A DNA stretch of 64,000 nt from JAVVEG01 sp041751425. GTDB lineage: Bacteria > Pseudomonadota > Gammaproteobacteria > Pseudomonadales > Pseudohongiellaceae. The stretch is from assembly GCA_041751425.1 (NCBI GenBank), contig JBGSXL010000032.1, positions 5,723 through 69,722 of the forward strand. The letters run 5' to 3'. The notes under the pieces are model-generated. The model saw nothing but the letters and a program-made list of their open reading frames with translations, was not told where the DNA came from and made no database searches. Position numbers and translations under genes: made by a program. Every line of letters starts with the position of its first letter. The stretch's first letter is position 1. Below are positions 15,456 to 23,673 of this stretch, piece by piece.

Positions 15456-17504
15456 TCAGCGTTGAATAACGGCATCCCGGCTTTCAATGTGACGGGCGTT
15501 GTTTTGCCCGCTGAGTATGACACTGGTACCAAGCAAAGCCAAACGTTGCATCTGACTGATTTCATAACCCAGGCCAAAACTGTCGTGCTGAAATTGTCGT
15601 ACTAATTGTTGCGCGTCACTGTCTTCCAGCTCTTCCTCTACAATTTGCAGCACATGGCAGGTAACAGGCGCGTTGTTGCGCTGGTTCAGACAAATGCGTA
15701 ATTCTTCAACAGGCGATATCTGCAGCAAAAATCCGTTCTCATTCTCACTGAAGCGCGGGGAGCGTCGTAAGTATTTGCTTACATCGCGTGCGAAAGCGCT
15801 GTCATCACTGCGGATGCTGACAGGTAGTGCCAGATTCAGGCGGCGGAGAATACTGGGATCCCATTCCAGCGCCAGTGTGTAATGGTTGAGCGCCACTTCA
15901 AACTGGTTCAGTCGCATTGCTGAATCTGCGATTCTGGCTGCGATTCTGGCGCGCGGCATAATCTCGCTTTGGGGTAATAATTCCATGGCCTGCTGGCCCA
16001 ATTGTATGGTTTCGGCATACTGCGAATTCAGCCAGGCTATCTCGGTGCGGTATGAATAATAGTAACCTTCGTTAAGAGCGAAGGCGCCGACTGCGCGCGT
16101 GTCTTCCAAAATAGAAGACATGACGCCTGTACCCATCAAAGCAATCAGCTCAGGTTCTACCCATTCTGGGATATGTACATCCAAAGGTGAATAAGGGCGC
16201 AAACGGTTCTGTAACGTTTCCTGATCAGCGAACAGAGACGCTGCGTGACGAGCAGAGCGCCACGCCTTGAAACGGAAAACCATCGCCTCGAGACGATGGC
16301 GCGCTGACTCCCAGAAGCTTAACGTTGCGATGTGCTCCAGTTTCATCTGGTAGGCGGATTCGTTGGCCATTTTATTCACGAGCGCTGCGATGGAATCTTT
16401 TTGTGATTCGTCGGCGCTGTAAGAGCCGGTGCGATCTGGCTGGTTCAATGCAGTAGCACTCAGGCGAGCTGCATCTTCCGGATAGCCGGCCAATATCAGA
16501 AACATGGCGCTTACCATGAAATGTTCCGCGCGATTCATAACTCCAACCAAAGGCGATTGGGCATTGCGCCAAATCAGCATATTGTCTAATGCGGCGCGGG
16601 CTTCATCGAAGCGACTTTGCGCCATGGTCAGGTACATCATGTAGATCCAAGGGTTTCCTACGCTGTTCGGATTAATATAGGCAACGGCCCGCTGCAGATA
16701 ATTCTCTGCTTCATCCATGCGCAGCAAGTTCAACGCGACTTCTGAGGCGTTGAGTAAATGCACAGTGTCGACAGCGGAGGCGGAGTCAATAGCGAAACCT
16801 TCTTCTTCACTCATCGCGCGTTCACAGGCAAGCAGCGATTCGTTTGGTCGCAGGTCGGCCAACTCTACGGCACACAAGGTGTTCCAGGCGCGACTGCGAT
16901 CATTCGGATCCTCGCTGGTGTTCAATACTTTTTCAGCGCTGGCGCGGGCACCATCGTAGTCCTTCAGTTTAATCAGCGGCCAGCCACGGAATGATTCCGT
17001 ATCCTGACCGTAGATATCGCGAATCTTGTCCAGATACTCCAGTGACGCGCGTTGATCGCCCATCATCTGGTGAATAAACGACAGCTGTGTGAGAGAAAGG
17101 TAATGCCACTCCACATTGCCCATAGCGATAGCACGACCTAGAGATGTGTAGTTGGTCAGTTCTTCGGCACGTTTCAGATGAAATAAGGCGCGCGGTAGAT
17201 TGCCCTCGACCCGGGAAAGAACCTCCGCCAGCGCAAACTGTGCAGCGGGTGAATTCGGTTCCGTACTGATCCACTGCTGCGCTAACTCACGCGCTTTCAC
17301 GTTTTCATTCAATTGCAGAGCGTCGCAGATTGCCAGTGCTTTGGGCTCAGTAATGCCCAGCATGCCGAAACACAACTGCACGGCGTTCATCGGGATATCC
17401 ACGCCATCCAGTGTTGAATCCTGAGCGCGACTTACCGCTGCTTCGCTAAGCAGCAGAACGGAAGTCAGGATCAAGCGGTTGAAAACGCCAGCCAATTGCT
17501 TCAT
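15456..17504 (-). CDS. Secreted TPR-repeat protein of the MoxR cluster
   Basis: A 682-residue protein with a signal peptide (LLLSEAAVSRAQ, about residue 28) and helical TPR-like repeats through most of its length, for example SPAAQFALAEVLSRVEGNLP, RASLEYLDKIRDIYG and QFEVALNHYTLALEWDP. No enzymatic motif is visible. It starts one base after the MoxR ATPase stop, so it is co-transcribed with the MoxR/TgpA/DUF58 group. That suggests a periplasmic scaffold or chaperone partner in the same envelope process. TPR proteins are a recurring part of MoxR/Bat-type clusters, but I cannot assign this one to a named family. Confidence 0.75.
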   Translation of the reverse strand: MKQLAGVFNRLILTSVLLLSEAAVSRAQDSTLDGVDIPMNAVQLCFGMLGITEPKALAICDALQLNENVKARELAQQWISTEPNSPAAQFALAEVLSRVEGNLPRALFHLKRAEELTNYTSLGRAIAMGNVEWHYLSLTQLSFIHQMMGDQRASLEYLDKIRDIYGQDTESFRGWPLIKLKDYDGARASAEKVLNTSEDPNDRSRAWNTLCAVELADLRPNESLLACERAMSEEEGFAIDSASAVDTVHLLNASEVALNLLRMDEAENYLQRAVAYINPNSVGNPWIYMMYLTMAQSRFDEARAALDNMLIWRNAQSPLVGVMNRAEHFMVSAMFLILAGYPEDAARLSATALNQPDRTGSYSADESQKDSIAALVNKMANESAYQMKLEHIATLSFWESARHRLEAMVFRFKAWRSARHAASLFADQETLQNRLRPYSPLDVHIPEWVEPELIALMGTGVMSSILEDTRAVGAFALNEGYYYSYRTEIAWLNSQYAETIQLGQQAMELLPQSEIMPRARIAARIADSAMRLNQFEVALNHYTLALEWDPSILRRLNLALPVSIRSDDSAFARDVSKYLRRSPRFSENENGFLLQISPVEELRICLNQRNNAPVTCHVLQIVEEELEDSDAQQLVRQFQHDSFGLGYEISQMQRLALLGTSVILSGQNNARHIESRDAVIQR

Positions 17505-17505
17505 A

Positions 17506-18606
17506 TCAGTGTCGGTTCAGGGTGATACGTGCCAGTTGTTCCATAGGTTCGCGTGCGCAGTCTCCCAAAACTTTGCGGAAATCTGAGACGCCTGGCGCCA
17601 ATTCGATACGATGCTGCAGTACATGCGGCAGCAACGCTTCAATATCATCGGCGCTGACATAGTCCCGGCCATTGAATGCTGCGTGCACCTGCAAAGCCGG
17701 CATTAACAATACCATGCTGCGTGTTGAGTTTCCCTGCAGGACCCGATCATCGCTGCGAATGTTGCGAGAGATATCCACCAGGGCCGTCTTCACCGCAGGG
17801 GCGATGTATACGTGCTTGTCTATGGTTTCTCTGGCTGACACAACCTGAGAGCGCGTCACCTTGATGTCGCGACCGCTGCCATCGCGACGGTCGCGATAGG
17901 TTTCCAATACATCCAACTCCGCCTGGCGATCTATATGCGTCATGCTTATTTTGAACAGAAAGCGGTCCAGTTGCGGTGTTGGCAGCGGATATGTGCCCGC
18001 CAGATCCAGAGGATTTTGCGTTGCGATCACAAAAAATAGTTTGTCCAGTGGATAGGTGCTGTTATCAGCCGTCACTTGCTTTTCACCCATCGCTTCCAGC
18101 ATGGCAGCCTGTACCTTGGGTGAAGTGCGGTTGATCTCATCGGCCAGTACGACATGCGCGAAAATTGGACCATGGCGAAAATAAAAAGCGTTGCTGCTGG
18201 TGTCGAACACAGCGCCGCCGGTGACGTCCGATGGCAGAAGGTCTGGCGTAAACTGAATGCGACGGAAGGGCACAATGAAATCATCGGCGGCATTATCAGG
18301 GTCTGCCATGATGGCCTCGCCAAGAGCTTTGGCTAATGTGGTTTTGCCTGAGCCGGGGAAATCCTCCAGCAGCACATGTCCGTCAGCCAGCAACGCAATA
18401 ATAGCCAACTCTATGACATCATCGCGACCCAATACCTGCGCCTTCACGGCATTGCGCAAAGTGTTCAGCACATTGATTGCGGCTTTCATTTCAGCTTGAT
18501 TATTGTTATCAGGGTTGGCAGTGTCGGCAACAGCAGAAATTTCCGCTTGTCTGTTTTCACTGTCGGTTGTGTCAATTTCTCTGGCGCTGGTGGCGTCCAC
18601 ACTCAT
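17506..18606 (-). CDS. MoxR-family AAA+ ATPase
   Basis: A 366-residue AAA+ protein of the MoxR subfamily, believed to act as a chaperone-like ATPase for assembly of membrane or periplasmic complexes. Walker A is DFPGSGKTTLA. The Walker B region is VVLADEINRTSPKVQAAMLE, with the MoxR-specific FFVIATQNPLDLAGTYPLP and ARG/sensor region PQLDRFLFKI. The first 45 residues are acidic, low-complexity and not conserved in the family. GGAGAG lies seven bases before the ATG. The gene follows the TgpA-like gene on the same strand after a 72-base gap and precedes the TPR gene by one base. In many proteobacteria moxR comes first; here it comes after DUF58 and tgpA. Confidence 0.93.
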   Translation of the reverse strand: MSVDATSAREIDTTDSENRQAEISAVADTANPDNNNQAEMKAAINVLNTLRNAVKAQVLGRDDVIELAIIALLADGHVLLEDFPGSGKTTLAKALGEAIMADPDNAADDFIVPFRRIQFTPDLLPSDVTGGAVFDTSSNAFYFRHGPIFAHVVLADEINRTSPKVQAAMLEAMGEKQVTADNSTYPLDKLFFVIATQNPLDLAGTYPLPTPQLDRFLFKISMTHIDRQAELDVLETYRDRRDGSGRDIKVTRSQVVSARETIDKHVYIAPAVKTALVDISRNIRSDDRVLQGNSTRSMVLLMPALQVHAAFNGRDYVSADDIEALLPHVLQHRIELAPGVSDFRKVLGDCAREPMEQLARITLNRH

Positions 18607-18639
18607 ACTTTCTCTCCGCGGGTTAGCTGTTCGGTCACG

Positions 18640-18660
18640 GCAGGTATTCCTGCGTTTTTT
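18640..18660 (+). terminator. Terminator-like hairpin on the strand opposite to the genes
   Basis: GCAGG and CCTGC form a 5-bp stem with a TATT loop, followed directly by GTTTTTT on the plus strand. Both neighbouring genes are on the minus strand, so this can only terminate antisense transcription unless the hairpin acts as an mRNA processing or attenuation element in the tgpA-moxR message. The stem is short, so the call is weak. Confidence 0.35.
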
Positions 18661-18678
18661 AATTATTGCCCGGCATTG

Positions 18679-20865
18679 TCATCGAATGCCCAGCCATGAA
18701 AAGGGGTTGATGATTGCCAACAGATTGCGCCATGCCGGCAATCTACCGCGCACATCCAACTGCACTTTTTTGTTGAGTTCATGCCAGTTCTGCGCGCTAC
18801 TGTCTTGCGGCGCATAACCCAGCGCATGGCGTAAGTGGGCGTTGGTCAAGGTGGTAAATGCGGGCGACTTCTCGCTGATTCTTTTCGCAAACGCCTCTCT
18901 GCTCTCGCCAAAATCGCGACGCAAACCGCGTGCCGCCAGCCAGTCCAATGCTGCACGGTAGCTGAGCCGATATAACTGATCGACGCCAGCGAATCTGGGA
19001 ATCTGTAAACGATAAACCTTAACCATATACGCAGCGAGTATCAAAGAGGCCAACAAACCAGCCAGAATCTGCAATATCAATTGTGTGGGGAAAATCGGAT
19101 TGTTTTGTGACGACAGGAAATCCTGGAAGTCCGCTTCATCGCGCAACATATCGCCCAGCAACTGCTGCAGGCTGTCCTGCGGATCTGTGGACATATCGAC
19201 TAAAGATCGTTGTGGTGCCGGGTCTACTATTACCCAGCCAATATCCTGCAGATATATCTCCGGCCACGCATGACCGTGAATGGCCTGAATCAATAATGCG
19301 GAACCACCCGCCCTGTTTGCAGCTGGCACAGAATAGCCAATGCCAACGCGGGCGGGCAGGCCGATGCTGCGGTACATATACGTGGCTGCAAACGCGAAAT
19401 GCATGCAGTAGCCGGTAAGGTCACCGAACAGGAACGAAGCTGCCGGGTCTGAAGCGTAAGCGTGTGCATTCTTCAGGCTGTAAATGCCATTCTCATCCAG
19501 ATACGCTTTAACGACCAAGGCCTTGGCGTAAGGGTCATCAGCAAACTCGGGGCGCAAATCCTGCAGAATCGAGTCAGCCAGCGCTTTGTAACGTGGGTCA
19601 TCCGGCAGCGCCAGATATTCCTGCCACTGATTCAGCGACCATGCGCTGGAACCCGCTGTTTTACCCAGCAGATTATCGAGTTCAAACTGTGGCACCTGCG
19701 ACCATGCGTCGTAAGTCTGTTTGAAACGCAGGTTGTTAGGGTTGGGTGTATTTTCATAGGCGACTGGTGTGTCCAACCCGAATGGTGTTTTGTGTGGCGT
19801 CAGCAAGCCGATAGTAGTGCGCACACTCTTGCGCAAACCAAGAGCAGGAATCGGTTCGCTGACATCCACGCGGCTGCTGGTGAAGTGCTCTATCAGATCG
19901 CTGTCCAGATCACTGCGACGGGCAATATCGAGCATATTGCCATTGAACTGCGAGTACGCGGATTCGCGGAAATAATAGGCACCGCCTGCAGGTTCATAAT
20001 CATCGCGGAACAGCACCACGGCAACGGGTGCCTCTCGGTCGCTGTTGCTGTTCTCGCCATCGCTGAATGGATTCTCGGACTGAGAACTGTTGCTGCTGCG
20101 CGCCTGACCAGTCAAACCCATATCGTCAGTGGAGCGAGGCGTTGGCAAACCGAAGAACTGAATATAAATGAGCAATGAAAAACACAGCAGACCCAGCACA
20201 GAAAAATGATAGGGCAGGCGCCTGTGATTATTCTCCATGATCAACAGCGCAGCCAGCGACAGCACAGCTACACAACCGATCGCCATCAGTATGGATGAAG
20301 GGTCGATGCCTCTCACCAAGGCATAATCGCCCAGAAAGAACGGGCGATGAATCATGCCCATGCGATGCGCGGACAATGTCACTACGAATGCAAATGCAAC
20401 GAACAGAATTTCCAGTATCAGGCCGAAATTGCTGCGGTATGCCAGCACCCGAATCAAACCGGCGAGTACCAGGCTGAACACCAACCACAGCACAACTTCA
20501 CCCGCTTCGAAACTGAGCATGGGTCCCAGCAAGCCGGCCAGCAGCGCACTTTGTTTGAATGCATTACTCAGCAGAAATCCTGCAGCAAGCAACATCACAC
20601 CCGCCAGCAAAATAGCAGCACCGCGCATCTCGCGCAGTGGATAACGCCGGATGCCTGTATCAATGCCGTAGCAGGCAATAACGCAGCCGATGAATGCCGC
20701 GATGGAACCATTGATGGTTGTCAATGGCACGCTGAGCACCCAGTAAGCGCTGGCCACAATGAGAGCGCGCAAGCTGGTAGGGAGGAACTTGTTCGACGCC
20801 TGGGCAGGCGCCATCATCGTTCGCTCTTGCGGTTTTTCATGTCGATTAATTTGTTGACTACTCAT
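18679..20865 (-). CDS. tgpA: TgpA-like transmembrane transglutaminase (DUF3488/DUF4129 type)
   Basis: A 728-residue inner-membrane protein. About six hydrophobic segments occupy residues 20-200. A large periplasmic part follows, with a transglutaminase-like core: SFLFGDLTGYCMHFAFAATY (catalytic Cys), then IQAIHGHAWPEIYLQDIGWV (His and Asp region). A further membrane segment (LILQILAGLLASLILAAYM) precedes a cytoplasmic C-terminal tail. This matches TgpA, the essential-type protein first described in Pseudomonas aeruginosa with MoxR and DUF58 neighbours. The start is uncertain: an in-frame TTG lies at 20889, ATG at 20865, and another ATG at 20817 with AAGAG ahead of it. Order in this cluster is TM2 gene, DUF58, tgpA, moxR, TPR gene. 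Confidence 0.88.
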   Translation of the reverse strand: MSSQQINRHEKPQERTMMAPAQASNKFLPTSLRALIVASAYWVLSVPLTTINGSIAAFIGCVIACYGIDTGIRRYPLREMRGAAILLAGVMLLAAGFLLSNAFKQSALLAGLLGPMLSFEAGEVVLWLVFSLVLAGLIRVLAYRSNFGLILEILFVAFAFVVTLSAHRMGMIHRPFFLGDYALVRGIDPSSILMAIGCVAVLSLAALLIMENNHRRLPYHFSVLGLLCFSLLIYIQFFGLPTPRSTDDMGLTGQARSSNSSQSENPFSDGENSNSDREAPVAVVLFRDDYEPAGGAYYFRESAYSQFNGNMLDIARRSDLDSDLIEHFTSSRVDVSEPIPALGLRKSVRTTIGLLTPHKTPFGLDTPVAYENTPNPNNLRFKQTYDAWSQVPQFELDNLLGKTAGSSAWSLNQWQEYLALPDDPRYKALADSILQDLRPEFADDPYAKALVVKAYLDENGIYSLKNAHAYASDPAASFLFGDLTGYCMHFAFAATYMYRSIGLPARVGIGYSVPAANRAGGSALLIQAIHGHAWPEIYLQDIGWVIVDPAPQRSLVDMSTDPQDSLQQLLGDMLRDEADFQDFLSSQNNPIFPTQLILQILAGLLASLILAAYMVKVYRLQIPRFAGVDQLYRLSYRAALDWLAARGLRRDFGESREAFAKRISEKSPAFTTLTNAHLRHALGYAPQDSSAQNWHELNKKVQLDVRGRLPAWRNLLAIINPFSWLGIR

Positions 20866-20949
20866 GCGTGGAACAACCGGATTCTCCAACTTGTTGATAA
20901 ATGCACCTTATCACGATGAAACCAGCGCAGGCTTGCATTTATTGCAGCC

Positions 20950-22287
20950 TTACACGCGTTTCAGTCTTTGATCGAAGCTCAGACCTGTGTGGCGGTCGAC
21001 AATAACACTGGATTCCACGAAATGACCCAACTCAATCAGCAGTTGACTGAGTTGCGCGACAGCGGCACCGCCTTTATGGGGCTTTGCGCTGGAGCCCATG
21101 GCATCTGTAGTGATGTCATCGAGAAACAATATTTTGCGCCACCAGGGATTGGGCTGCTCATTGGTCAGGCCATCGGTGGCCAGTACTACGGAAAAACGTC
21201 CACCAAAGCGGGCTACACTGCCTTGCAGGGATTTTATCCAGGGCCCGCTTCTGGCAGAAGCAAAGACGATGCAGTGCGAATTGGCAGGTGCGTTGACCTG
21301 CTGCAGAAAGCGGTCCAGACCATAGGCATTTGGCTGTCCTAACGCGCGCGATCCGGCAATCAGTGTTAATGCTGTGCGCACATTGGAGCTCGTCTCCTCG
21401 GAGCCGTCCGCCCCGAATATCCAGTCTTCACCCAATGCACCGGACTCCACCGCGACCCGCGCTACTGCTGCCGCCGCCTCATCACTTGGGCCGGAAAGCA
21501 GGTAGGCATAGGTGCGGTTGCTGTGATGCACGCTTTTCTCGGCCAGACGCACATTCAAATGGCGGGTGCGGGCGTAGACTGTCCACATGATATTGCGCAC
21601 TGAGTCGCCAGGTACGTAGGGGCGTATTTCCATGCGATCCCCTTGCGGATCGCCGACAGGGCTGGAGATACCATCCTCCGCAGTAAGCGAGCGCAACAAA
21701 GGCAGATTTCGCACCAGACCGGTTTGTGGCAGGACTAACAACTCTTGCGGATGGGTTACGCGCCAGGAGAAGCGGCAGAAGCCCAGCACATCACTAATTG
21801 TGTAAAGGCGAGTGATCTGTGCGGTTTTACAGCGTCGTGCAGGAATGATGTTTTCTTCCCATATCTGCGTTTTGGCATCCAGACGATTGCGAGTATCCAT
21901 GGCATCCGGAAACACAATCTGCCAGTCCAGGCTGATCAATGGCAGCCACGCCATGGCAGGCAGTCTGAAGCCGGTTTCATTCGGATATCCGGCCTCCATG
22001 CTCACTGGCTGTTTGTTGTGATCGCTGGCAACCGGTACGGCATACTCAACAGACTTGGCGTGCAGCGTACGACGCAACACGAAACCTCCCAACAGCACGG
22101 CCAGCAAGCTGAAGCAGACAATGGCAATAGCGCAGACGGCCAGCGCAAAAACCACCAAATCCATGCGGCCATAAGCAAACACACGCAGGCCCACTGCTGC
22201 CGCCAGAAGGACAACCAAGCCTTGAAAAGTGAATGGGAAATGCTCTGTGAGCCACGTGAATACTGCTTTCAAACGCGTTGCAAACAT
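20950..22287 (-). CDS. DUF58-domain protein (VWA-like), partner of MoxR/TgpA
   Basis: A 445-residue protein with two N-terminal membrane segments (GLVVLLAAAVGLRVFAYG and VCAIAIVCFSLLAVLLGGF), then a large domain. The DUF58 signature region is EIRPYVPGDSVRNIMWTVYA, followed by TRHLNVRLAEKSV and a Rossmann-like part that resembles a degenerate von Willebrand A fold. Members sit in MoxR clusters and are thought to work with the ATPase; their biochemical role is not settled. Its ATG overlaps the end of the upstream TM2-domain gene by 19 bases, implying coupling. Confidence 0.88.
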   Translation of the reverse strand: MFATRLKAVFTWLTEHFPFTFQGLVVLLAAAVGLRVFAYGRMDLVVFALAVCAIAIVCFSLLAVLLGGFVLRRTLHAKSVEYAVPVASDHNKQPVSMEAGYPNETGFRLPAMAWLPLISLDWQIVFPDAMDTRNRLDAKTQIWEENIIPARRCKTAQITRLYTISDVLGFCRFSWRVTHPQELLVLPQTGLVRNLPLLRSLTAEDGISSPVGDPQGDRMEIRPYVPGDSVRNIMWTVYARTRHLNVRLAEKSVHHSNRTYAYLLSGPSDEAAAAVARVAVESGALGEDWIFGADGSEETSSNVRTALTLIAGSRALGQPNAYGLDRFLQQVNAPANSHCIVFASARSGPWIKSLQGSVARFGGRFSVVLATDGLTNEQPNPWWRKILFLDDITTDAMGSSAKPHKGGAAVAQLSQLLIELGHFVESSVIVDRHTGLSFDQRLKRV

Positions 22288-22646
22288 CGCTGTATTACTC
22301 GATTGTTGAACGCATGCACCAGGTGCCTTGCATTCATTAACTGCGGAATTTCAATGATGACGACAGCCAACAGCGCCAATAATCCAATCAGAAGATTGGT
22401 AAAACTTAAAATAAGATAAAGACCCGTCAGTGACAGTGCCAGATTGAGCAGGCCCCGCACCCAGCGGTGCAGGTAGAAATGATGAGCACCTGCCCAGAAC
22501 AGCCAGTTCAATTTCAGATACATCGCTGGATCCTTCAACAAATCCTGCACGAGTTCGTCATAGCGTGCTCGTTGGCCAGCATCGAGATTACTGACACGGT
22601 CGCGCAGTTCAGTGGCTTCCAGATTCAGCTCTTTTTCGGAGAACAT
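22269..22646 (-). CDS. TM2-domain-like small membrane protein
   Basis: A 125-residue protein with a helical, charged N-terminus. A TM2-like pair of membrane segments follows: LFWAGAHHFYLHRWVRGLLN, then ALSLTGLYLILSFTNLLIGLL and LLAVVIIEIPQLM. The GAHHFYLHR pattern is a variant of the TM2 signature (G-x-H-x-FYLG). Function is unknown. It is the first gene of the minus-strand DUF58/tgpA/moxR group and overlaps DUF58 by 19 bases, so it probably belongs to that system. The reductase gene on the same strand ends 16 bases upstream of its start. Confidence 0.78.
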   Translation of the reverse strand: MFSEKELNLEATELRDRVSNLDAGQRARYDELVQDLLKDPAMYLKLNWLFWAGAHHFYLHRWVRGLLNLALSLTGLYLILSFTNLLIGLLALLAVVIIEIPQLMNARHLVHAFNNRVIQRCLQRV

Positions 22647-22662
22647 GGTTCCGGCCTGTCAG

Positions 22663-23673
22663 CTAGATTTTGACCACCATCTTGCCGAAATTGCTACCGC
22701 TAAACAAGCCCAAAAAGGCCTCCACCGCATGATCAAGCCCGTCAACAACGGTCTCCCGATAGCTGATTTTGCCGTCCCGTAACCACGTCTCCATCTGCTG
22801 CAGAAACGCCGGTCGCATATCCAGGTGATCCGACACAATAAAGCCATTGATGCGCAATTTGCGGCCGACAATCAGCATCAGGTTATCGGGTCCGGGAACG
22901 GGCTGTGCATCGTTATAGGTTTGAATCATGCCGCAGGCTGCAATGCGCCCGAACGGATTCATATTGGCAATGGCAGCCTGCAGATGGTCGCCGCCGACAT
23001 TTTCAAAGTAGACATCGATGCCTTCCGGAGCGGCTGCAGCCAGCGCCTTGGTTAAATCGCCGCAAGTCTTGTAGTTGATTACCGCGTCAACGCCACACTC
23101 GGCTTGCAGCCACGCAGCTTTGTCATCGGAGCCGACGCTGGCGACGACTCTGCAACCATGCAGGTGTGCAATCTGACAGACATTGGCGCCCACAGCTCCG
23201 GCAGCGGCCGACACAAACACTGTCTCACCGGGCTTGGGTTCGCCAAAACGATACAGGCCCACATAGGCGGTCAGACCCGGCATGCCGAGCGTGCCTAAAT
23301 AGACGCTGAGTTTTTCCATATCAAAAGGGGTGATCTTGTTAACCAGTTTGGCCTTGGCTACAAACTTGTCCTGCCACGCGAAACCGTTCAGGACAATATC
23401 TCCTGCTTTGAGGGAAGAGCTGCCGGATTCGACGACGCGACCAATGGCGCCGCCGTACATCACCTCACCCAGTTTGTAGGGTTCAGCATAACTTTTCTCT
23501 GCGCGCATACGGCCACGCATGTATGGGTCAACGGACATGTACAGATTTTGCACCAGCACTTCATCCTCAGCGGGAGGGGCCAGTTCTACTTCAATCATCC
23601 TGAAGTTCTCTGCTACTGGTATGCCGACTGGCCGCGAGACCAGATGTACCTGCCGTGCTTTATATTCACTCAT
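22663..23673 (-). CDS. Zinc-independent NADPH-dependent reductase (CurA/PTGR-like MDR family)
   Basis: A 336-residue medium-chain dehydrogenase/reductase without zinc-binding cysteines. It has the family opening VLVQNLYMSVDPYMRGRM and the nucleotide-binding loop AAAGAVGANVCQIA, then VINYKTCGDLTKAL and DVYFENVGGDHLQAA. Members such as curcumin reductase CurA and leukotriene B4 12-hydroxydehydrogenase reduce enones with NADPH; the substrate here is unknown. The ATG at 23673 overlaps the TRAP permease stop (ATGA, 23670-23673) and has AAGAGA ahead of it, so the 28 extra upstream codons are rejected. Coupling to an uptake system suggests it may act on the imported compound. Confidence 0.87.
   Translation of the reverse strand: MSEYKARQVHLVSRPVGIPVAENFRMIEVELAPPAEDEVLVQNLYMSVDPYMRGRMRAEKSYAEPYKLGEVMYGGAIGRVVESGSSSLKAGDIVLNGFAWQDKFVAKAKLVNKITPFDMEKLSVYLGTLGMPGLTAYVGLYRFGEPKPGETVFVSAAAGAVGANVCQIAHLHGCRVVASVGSDDKAAWLQAECGVDAVINYKTCGDLTKALAAAAPEGIDVYFENVGGDHLQAAIANMNPFGRIAACGMIQTYNDAQPVPGPDNLMLIVGRKLRINGFIVSDHLDMRPAFLQQMETWLRDGKISYRETVVDGLDHAVEAFLGLFSGSNFGKMVVKI

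Noticed and set aside
19462..20178. Plus-strand open frame of 238 codons inside the tgpA-like gene
   Set aside because: Shadow of the well-supported minus-strand transglutaminase; no recognised domain.
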